Below are positions 6,630 through 11,862 of a stretch of 11,862 nt of DNA, piece by piece. The number at the start of each line of letters is the position of its first letter. Within the stretch, counting starts at the first letter, position 1. A program made the position numbers and the translations under genes. Under the pieces are notes generated by a model that was not told the origin of the DNA, searched no databases, and saw nothing but the letters and a program-made list of their open reading frames with translations. This stretch comes from an uncultured Caulobacteraceae bacterium (GTDB lineage Bacteria > Pseudomonadota > Alphaproteobacteria > Caulobacterales > Caulobacteraceae): the NCBI GenBank assembly GCA_937952995.1, contig CALFYB010000484.1, positions 1 through 11,862 on the forward strand, given 5' to 3'.

Positions 6630-7586
6630 CTAGGCCTTTGGTACCGATGGATAGGCCTGAGCGGCGCGGAATACCGGCTCAAGGGCTAAATCCTTTAGGT
6701 CCGGGCACTGAAGGATCGTGACATGGCCGCGCGGGGCACATTGCGCGGGCTCGGAGGCGGCGGAAAAGAGCGCCACGGTGGGCGCGCCCGCTGCGGCCAG
6801 CATATGCAGGGGGCCTGTATCATTGCCCACCGCCAGCGCGGCCTTGGTGCCCAGCGCCGCGATCTGCAGAAAGCTAGTCTTGCCGGTCAGGTCCAAGGCA
6901 TCCGGGGCGACTTGGCGAATACGGGCCGCGTCGTGCTCTTCTAGGGCGCTGCCGAGGATCGCGACGGTCATGCCCTCGGCGATCAGGCGCTGAGCCAGCA
7001 GGGCGAACTGCGTCACGGGCCAGCGCTTTTCTGGCCGATGCGGCGAGGCTCCGGGCACCAGCAGAGCCAGCGGCCTGTTCAGGTCCCTCGGCAGGGGCAC
7101 CGGCGTTTGGGCGGCAAAGGATAGGTCGGGCGGCGGGGCGGCCCCCGGGGTCACCGGCGCGTCGGGCCAGATGCCCGCATCACGCAGCTGATCGGCCTGC
7201 CGTTCCAATGTATGCATGTTATCGCGCTGAGGATTGCGATGGGGCAGGGCGCAGAACTTGGCAATCCCCGACCATTGCGGGGCAAAGGGCCATAGGCCGT
7301 AGAAATAGCGGCTCGACCGCGACGAGGTCTGAAGGTCATAGACCCGGCCATAGCCCGCTCGCCGCAGCCGCCGGATCAGGGCTAGGGTCTCGCGCCAGCC
7401 CTTGGGCCGACCATCAGTTTCGATCAGATCGACCAGACCGCTAGCCTTGGCGAGGGCCTCATAGGGCGGGGTGGTGAGAAGGGTGATCTTGGCCTCAGGG
7501 TGGGCCATGCGAATGCGCTTCATAGCGGCCAGCGCCAGCACGAAGTCGCCCAAGGCCCCTAGCTTGATGATCAGGACCGGTTTCAT
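6630..7586 (-). CDS. Glycosyltransferase family 9 (heptosyltransferase-like)
   Basis: This 318-aa protein belongs to the ADP-heptose:LPS heptosyltransferase family (GT9, RfaF/WaaF-like), which transfers heptose to the lipopolysaccharide inner core on the cytoplasmic face of the inner membrane. The N-terminus MKPVLIIKLGALGDFVLALA is the first beta-strand/glycine loop typical of the family. Central LLVPGASPHRPEKRWP opens the donor-binding domain. VGNDTGPLHMLAAAGAP, at about residues 254-270, is the family signature near the nucleotide-sugar site. The length is normal. The start codon overlaps the stop of the upstream GT4 gene as ATGA (7583-7586), indicating translational coupling. The sugar specificity cannot be read from the sequence. 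Confidence 0.92.
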   Translation of the reverse strand: MKPVLIIKLGALGDFVLALAAMKRIRMAHPEAKITLLTTPPYEALAKASGLVDLIETDGRPKGWRETLALIRRLRRAGYGRVYDLQTSSRSSRYFYGLWPFAPQWSGIAKFCALPHRNPQRDNMHTLERQADQLRDAGIWPDAPVTPGAAPPPDLSFAAQTPVPLPRDLNRPLALLVPGASPHRPEKRWPVTQFALLAQRLIAEGMTVAILGSALEEHDAARIRQVAPDALDLTGKTSFLQIAALGTKAALAVGNDTGPLHMLAAAGAPTVALFSAASEPAQCAPRGHVTILQCPDLKDLALEPVFRAAQAYPSVPKA

Positions 7587-8470
7587 GCCGCGCTCCCGAC
7601 CAGTCGCTCATAGACCGCCAGTGTCGCCGCCGTCATGGCCTCGACCCCATAGAGCCGAACGGCCCTGTCGCGCCCCGTTGCGCCCATTTTGGCCCGCATC
7701 TCTGGGCTTAGGGCCAACAGCTTGGCCAGACCGGCTTGCCAAGCCTTGACGTCGCCGGGAGCCAGCAAAAGGCCTGTCTCGCCGTTAATCACCGTTTCTC
7801 GGAAGGCCCCATGGTCAGCGGCCAGCACCGGGCGGCTCATGATCTGAGGCTCGACGGCCGTGCGGCCAAAGGCTTCAGGCTCAAGCGAAGGCGCGGCGGC
7901 GGCGTCGCAGGCCAGATAGGCCGCTGGCATGTCATCACAATGGCCAACCAGACGCACGGCTTCCGCTAGGCCAGCCGCCTTGGCCGCGTCGGCTAGTTCG
8001 TCGCGATAGCTATCGCGGCCCTGAGCATCTCCGGCCAAAATCAAGATCAATTCACCCTGCCCAGCGGCCTTTAGCGCGGCCAAGGCATCGATCAGCAGGC
8101 GCTGCCCCTTCCAGCGGGTCAGCCGACCGGCGAGCAGAAGGACGAGACGTTTTTCGCCGGCCTCCAATCCCCATTTGGCGCGCTGGGCTGCGACGCGCTC
8201 GGCAGAGACAAGGTCAGGATCAAACCGGGTCAGGTCGACCCCGCGGGGGATGGCAATGACCCGCTCGGGGGCCACCGCGTGCTCGGCAATAACGTGGGCG
8301 CGGGTATAGTCGGAATTGGCGATCACCAGATCGCCCCGGGTCATGACCGCATTGTACCAGCGCTTCAGATCCGACTTGGCCTTGTAGACCCCGTGATAGG
8401 TGGCCACGAAGGGGGTCTTGGTGGCATGGGCCGCCCAGAGCGCCGAAAAGGCCGGGGCCACCCCGGCCCT
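7583..8470 (-). CDS. Glycosyltransferase family 4 (GT-B), N-terminus lost at a junction
   Basis: About 295 residues of a retaining GT-B glycosyltransferase are visible, starting at AFSALWAAHATKTPFVATYHG in the middle of the N-terminal domain. The donor-binding domain is complete. It includes IPRGVD, AGRLTRWKGQ (a GRL-x-x-x-KG loop that contacts the donor diphosphate), the EAFGRTAVE EX7E motif and GETGLLLAPGD near the C-terminus. Upstream of about 8470 the reading frame stays open to 8587, but those residues are not GT-like and are the antisense of an M23 peptidase gene. About 60-80 N-terminal residues with the first Rossmann strand are therefore missing. It is coupled by ATGA to the GT9 gene, which suggests both act in lipopolysaccharide or surface glycan synthesis. 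The N-terminal loss is probably an assembly or rearrangement artefact. Confidence 0.88.
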   Translation of the reverse strand, partial: RAGVAPAFSALWAAHATKTPFVATYHGVYKAKSDLKRWYNAVMTRGDLVIANSDYTRAHVIAEHAVAPERVIAIPRGVDLTRFDPDLVSAERVAAQRAKWGLEAGEKRLVLLLAGRLTRWKGQRLLIDALAALKAAGQGELILILAGDAQGRDSYRDELADAAKAAGLAEAVRLVGHCDDMPAAYLACDAAAAPSLEPEAFGRTAVEPQIMSRPVLAADHGAFRETVINGETGLLLAPGDVKAWQAGLAKLLALSPEMRAKMGATGRDRAVRLYGVEAMTAATLAVYERLVGSAA

Positions 8471-8738
8471 GACCGCCCAGGTGGTCAAGCTGTTCGGCCA
8501 TAGCCTCGACTTCAGCCGCGACATCCAGCCCGGCGACCGATTCAAGATGGTCTTTGACCGCAAGTTGACCGACAGCGGCCGCACCATCGAGACCGGCGAC
8601 CTGCTCTATGCCGAGATTGCGGCCAAGGGCGGGGTCAAACGCTTCTATCGCTTCACCGAGGCCGGTTCAGGATCGTCGCAATATTTCGATGAGACCGGCA
8701 AAAACATTCGCGGCTTCCTGCTTCGCACCCGCGTAGAG
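8463..8738 (+). pseudogene. Internal fragment of an M23 metallopeptidase gene
   Basis: On the plus strand about 92 codons resemble the domain just before the catalytic domain of alphaproteobacterial M23 (LytM-type) endopeptidases. The recognisable stretches are VVKLFGHSLDFSRDIQPGDRF, ETGDLLYAEIAAKGGVKRFYRF, QYFDETGKNIR and GFLLRTRVE. In intact proteins the last stretch leads directly into the catalytic domain with its HxxxD and HxH zinc ligands. None of that is present, nor is the N-terminal membrane or coiled-coil part. The plus frame stays open from 8400 to 9131, but outside these limits it is antisense to GT4 and to the CcoO-like gene. The piece is too short to act and looks like a bridging fragment in a chimeric contig. 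Confidence 0.72.
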
Positions 8739-9152
8739 GAAAGCAAACTGGCCGTCGTGCCGGATCGCGGCGTGGACGGCATCGAGGCCCTTGGCGCGGG
8801 CGCCATAGTTGGCGAGGTCCGGACCGATGCGGCGATCGCCGAGGAGGACCTGGCTCTGCTTCGAGTAGTCGCGGGCGACGGAAGGCCGGACGCCGTAACC
8901 ACGGGCGATGTCGCTACCCTGCCCGGCCGGACGGACCTGCTGGGTGTGGCAGCTGACGCAACCGAGGGAGACGTAGACCGCGCGGCCTTGGATGGCCAGG
9001 CCGGGTTCGCGGGACGGGAAGAGCGGGCCGCCTTCTTCAGCGGGGGCGCGCCCCAGCGTGCCGAGCTGAACCTGGCTGCTGATGACCAGCGCACCGAAAG
9101 GCAAAGCGACGGCCAGGAAGATGCCGGCTAGGAGAGTGTTGAGATTCTTCAT
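8739..9152 (-). CDS. CcoO-like monoheme cytochrome c, C-terminus lost at a junction
   Basis: About 138 residues of a protein related to CcoO/FixO, the membrane-anchored monoheme cytochrome c subunit of cbb3 oxidases. The start MKNLNTLLAG at 9152 lies 11 bases after the CcoN-like stop and is followed by one membrane helix (about residues 7-26). The heme c site is CVSCH at residues 65-69, within GRAVYVSLGCVSCHTQQVRP; GC-x-x-CH-x-Q-x-x-RP is characteristic of CcoO. RRIGPDLANYGAR matches the conserved region after the heme. The distal Met ligand, expected further on, is missing because the frame meets the M23 fragment at about 8740-8760. The gene is translated after the CcoN-like gene in the same operon. 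In known oxidases CcoO passes electrons from CcoP to CcoN; that acceptor role is doubtful here because the CcoN-like partner lacks heme ligands. Confidence 0.85.
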
Positions 9153-9163
9153 GGGGGTCCGGA

Positions 9164-10609
9164 TTATTCGTGGCGACCAGCGGAGGCCGGCGCGGAAGAT
9201 TTGAGGATCATACCGAAGGCGTTGAGGGCGAAGGCGACGTGGCCGACGAGCAAGAGGACCGCCGAGACGACGAGCGCGAGGTTCCAAGAGGATCCGGCCT
9301 TGGCGACCTGCTGCAAGGACACGGAGGCGTCAGCGAGCTGCTTGCCGCTTTCCCAGCCGCCGACGAGCAAGGCGACGATCGAAGCGACGGCGCCAAGGGC
9401 GGCAGCCCAGAAGTGCGCGTGGACGAGCTTGGCGGAGGGCCAGAGTGAGCCGGTGAGGCGAGGCAGCACGAAGTAAGCGGCGCCGAAGATCACCATCGAG
9501 GCGAACGCATAGGTCAGGAGCTGCTCCTGGCCGGCGGCAAAGGAGGTGAAGCGGACCACCGCGTTATAACCGCGGAAAGCGAAGACCGCGTTAAGCGCGC
9601 CGAAGAGCGTGAAGGCGACGGCGCCGAAGCTCACGAAGCGCAGCGTGGTGTCGTTCCAGGCGCGGGACCAGCCGCCCTCGGCGGAAAGCGTGCCGTGGAA
9701 GTTGATCGCGGTGATGATGACCGGGACGATCAGCATCGCGCCGGCGACGACGCCGACCGACTGGATCCAGAGCGGCACCGGGCCGCCGATCAGGGCCGCC
9801 GGACCCGTCCAACCCGCGAAGAGGAAGAACGTCCAGAAAGCCACCGGGGCGAGATAGTAACCGCTGATGGTCCGCCCGAGCACCTTGGGCAGGAAGTAGT
9901 AGACCGCGGCGAGAGCCGAGGCTCCGATCCAGAGCAGGAGCAGGTTCGAGACGAACCAGCTATGCGCGATGGCCTGAACGACGCCCGAAGCCGGCTGCCA
10001 GAGGACCAGCAGCTGGGCCAGGAGGTAGGTCAGCGGGAAGGCGAACGAGGCGCCGACGACGAACCACTGGGAGGCGAAGGTGTGTCCCGTGGGGCGACGC
10101 GCAAAGGCGACGATCGGCCAGAAACCCGCGAGCAGGAAAGCCACGGCGAGGACCGGGCCGACTTCGCGGGGGAATTCCAGGAGACCGAAGCCGGTCTGGT
10201 TGCCGGCGAAGACCTGGATCACGCCGTAAGCGAGGGCGAGGTTCCAGGCCGCGCCACCGAGGGTGGCGAGCCAGCCGTTGCGGAACTCGAAGCGGCCCAG
10301 CTGCGAAAGCAGCCAGAGGTTCAGGGCGAAGAAGGCGTTGAAGCCCCAGCCGTAGACGAACAGATTGCGCTGGGCGGCGGTGACATGCCCCGAGGTGAAG
10401 ATCTCGCAATCGCGGAACGGACCGCCGGCGAGCGAGCCCTGCTGCAGGGCGGCGATCACGCCGAGGATCGAGGCCGCGAGCAGCCAGATCACCGCGGAAA
10501 CGAAGAAGAGGAGGAACGGGCCGCGGAGCTGGGCCTCGGTCCGCGTGGGACGGGAGTCGCCTTCGGGAGGACGGCCCTGCGGGCGGCCGGAACGATTTTC
10601 CTGGGTCAT
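9164..10609 (-). CDS. CcoN-like integral membrane protein lacking all heme and CuB ligands
   Basis: This 481-aa polytopic protein with about 12 membrane helices is homologous to subunit I of cbb3 oxidases, as shown by YYFLPK, the W-x-GP motif, AINFHGTLSAEGGW, FVLPRL and LVHAHFWAAALG. Against Pseudomonas stutzeri CcoN, recalled from memory and aligned by eye without gaps around each site, every catalytic residue is changed. Low-spin heme His60 is Gln80 and CuB His207 is Ser221. CuB His257-His258 are Ala271-Ala272, and the cross-linked Tyr251 is Ala265. The heme ligands of GHVH are Gln361 and Gln363 (GQEQ). The frame is intact and codon use is normal, so it is not decaying. The hydrophilic N-terminus of about 28 residues is unusual. 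It cannot reduce oxygen as CcoN does. It probably serves as a scaffold for the adjacent c-type cytochromes or as a partner of ACIII. Confidence 0.85.
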   Translation of the reverse strand: MTQENRSGRPQGRPPEGDSRPTRTEAQLRGPFLLFFVSAVIWLLAASILGVIAALQQGSLAGGPFRDCEIFTSGHVTAAQRNLFVYGWGFNAFFALNLWLLSQLGRFEFRNGWLATLGGAAWNLALAYGVIQVFAGNQTGFGLLEFPREVGPVLAVAFLLAGFWPIVAFARRPTGHTFASQWFVVGASFAFPLTYLLAQLLVLWQPASGVVQAIAHSWFVSNLLLLWIGASALAAVYYFLPKVLGRTISGYYLAPVAFWTFFLFAGWTGPAALIGGPVPLWIQSVGVVAGAMLIVPVIITAINFHGTLSAEGGWSRAWNDTTLRFVSFGAVAFTLFGALNAVFAFRGYNAVVRFTSFAAGQEQLLTYAFASMVIFGAAYFVLPRLTGSLWPSAKLVHAHFWAAALGAVASIVALLVGGWESGKQLADASVSLQQVAKAGSSWNLALVVSAVLLLVGHVAFALNAFGMILKSSAPASAGRHE

Positions 10610-10629
10610 CGGTTAAGGGAAGGTGGGGA

Positions 10630-11377
10630 TTATTTGAGGCCGAGTTCGGCGGTGGTCCAAGGCGCGGTGCGACCGGCGGTGGCGGCACGGACGGCCTTCA
10701 CCTGCTCGGCGGAGACCGGGTTGCCCTTGTTGCCGAAGCTCTGACGGACGTAGGTGAGCACATCGGCGATGTCGCCGTCGCTGACTCCGGCCACGGGGGG
10801 CATCATGCTGTTGAAGGTGGTGCCGCCGACGGTGATCGGACCCATCAGCCCCTGCAGGATGAACTTGATCGGGAGTTCAGGGTTGCCGACGACGATGGGG
10901 GTCTCGGAGATCGACGGAAAGACGGGCGGGAGGCCCTTCCCCGTCGGCTGGTGGCAGGCGATACAGGTGCGCGCGTAGACCGCGGCGCCACGCTTCATCT
11001 GCTCGTCATCGGCCTTCACGAAGGCCACGGCGGCCGGAGCGGCCGGCGCGGCGGCGGGGGCCGGCGCGGCGGCGGCCTGGAGCTTGGCGACGACCTTGTT
11101 GTCGGCGGCGATGAGGGCGGCGGCGTCCTTGACCGGGATGCGGTAAGTTCCGTCGGCGTTGCGACCGGGCTCATTGATGAGCGCGAGGCCCTTCTTGGCG
11201 TTCTCGGCACGCAGGGCCTTCTGGGCCTGGCGACGTTCGGCTTCGGCGTTCGGCGCCTTGCGGACGGAGAGATAGACGTAGCCCGTGATGATCAACGCGG
11301 CGGCGGCGAAGCAGACGATGCGCAGCCAGGAGGCGATCTGGCCGGGGATCAGCGGGCGATTCCCGGAGGAAGGTTGT

Positions 11378-11385
<8 letters not shown>
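10630..11385 (-). CDS. Membrane-anchored monoheme cytochrome c
   Basis: This 251-aa protein is a c-type cytochrome facing the periplasm. After a short cytoplasmic N-terminus, one membrane helix (about residues 16-40, ending near YVYLSVRKAP) anchors it. A charged segment with GTYRIPVKDAAALIA follows, then an Ala/Pro-rich linker at about residues 105-123. The cytochrome domain has the heme site CIACH at 141-145 (ending in QPTGKGLPP) and a likely Met ligand in NSMMPPV. The start at 11385 is chosen because its ATG overlaps the ActF stop by eight bases (ATGAGTGA), a coupling arrangement; a frame extension to 11451 lies inside ActF. The CcoN-like gene follows 20 bases downstream. The context suggests it takes electrons from ACIII. 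The YRIPV stretch resembles the RIPI motif of ACIII-linked cytochromes, but that match is from memory. Confidence 0.88.

Positions 11386-11862
<477 letters not shown>

Noticed and set aside
8471..8587. N-terminal extension of GT4 to a Met at 8587
   Set aside because: These residues do not resemble a GT-B N-terminus (no glycine-rich first strand). The opposite strand encodes convincing M23 sequence, so the extension is an artefact of the junction.
8400..9131. A 243-codon plus-strand frame that could be read as an intact M23-related gene
   Set aside because: Only about 8463-8738 resembles M23. The first 20 codons are antisense to GT4 and the last 130 are antisense to the CcoO-like gene with its CVSCH site.
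9695..10744. A 349-codon open frame on the plus strand
   Set aside because: It is antisense to the CcoN-like gene and to the end of the cytochrome c gene. Its product is a low-complexity Glu/Arg/Gly/Asp mixture, which is what GC-rich antisense frames produce.

Overview
The window appears to join DNA from two unrelated bacteria. Positions 1 to about 8465 look alphaproteobacterial, most likely Caulobacteraceae. The pointers are a serralysin-type RTX protease, a complex I NDUFA9-family protein, infC with an AUU start, an alphaproteobacterial-style intergenic palindrome and a GT4/GT9 glycosyltransferase pair. Positions about 8740 to 11862 carry the end of an alternative complex III (ACIII) operon with cbb3-oxidase-like genes, an arrangement I associate with Verrucomicrobia (Opitutae). 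Between them lies about 270 bp from the inside of an M23 peptidase gene, in the opposite orientation and lacking both ends. Three gene pieces cut mid-domain and butted together look more like a chimeric contig than a natural locus. The taxonomic labels come from memory of the families, not from a search.

Layout. 1-4001 (minus): an RTX serralysin metalloprotease, intact at the N-terminus and running off the left edge. 4002-4457: a non-coding gap with a short RTX-like remnant. 4458-4544 (minus): tRNA-Leu(CAG). 4737-5702 (plus): an NDUFA9-like NAD(P)-binding protein. 5706-5809: a nested palindromic repeat. 5874-5912: the infC terminator. 5935-6468 (minus): infC, translation initiation factor IF-3. 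6630-7586 and 7583 to about 8470 (minus): GT9 and GT4 glycosyltransferases, overlapping by ATGA, probably for lipopolysaccharide core or other surface glycan. About 8463-8738 (plus): the M23 fragment. About 8739-9152, 9164-10609, 10630-11385 and 11378-11862 (all minus): CcoO-like cytochrome c, CcoN-like membrane protein, membrane-anchored monoheme cytochrome c, and the C-terminal part of ActF. These four are tightly packed and transcribed from ActF toward CcoO.

The most interesting observation is in the right-hand operon. The CcoN homologue (481 aa, uninterrupted) aligns with cbb3 oxidase subunit I across its length. Yet all six conserved histidines that ligate the low-spin heme, the high-spin heme and CuB are replaced, and so is the catalytic tyrosine. 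It therefore cannot bind hemes or reduce oxygen as CcoN does. The two neighbouring cytochromes keep their CxxCH heme sites. This suggests a heme-less oxidase scaffold that holds c-type cytochromes beside ACIII, with dioxygen reduction done elsewhere.
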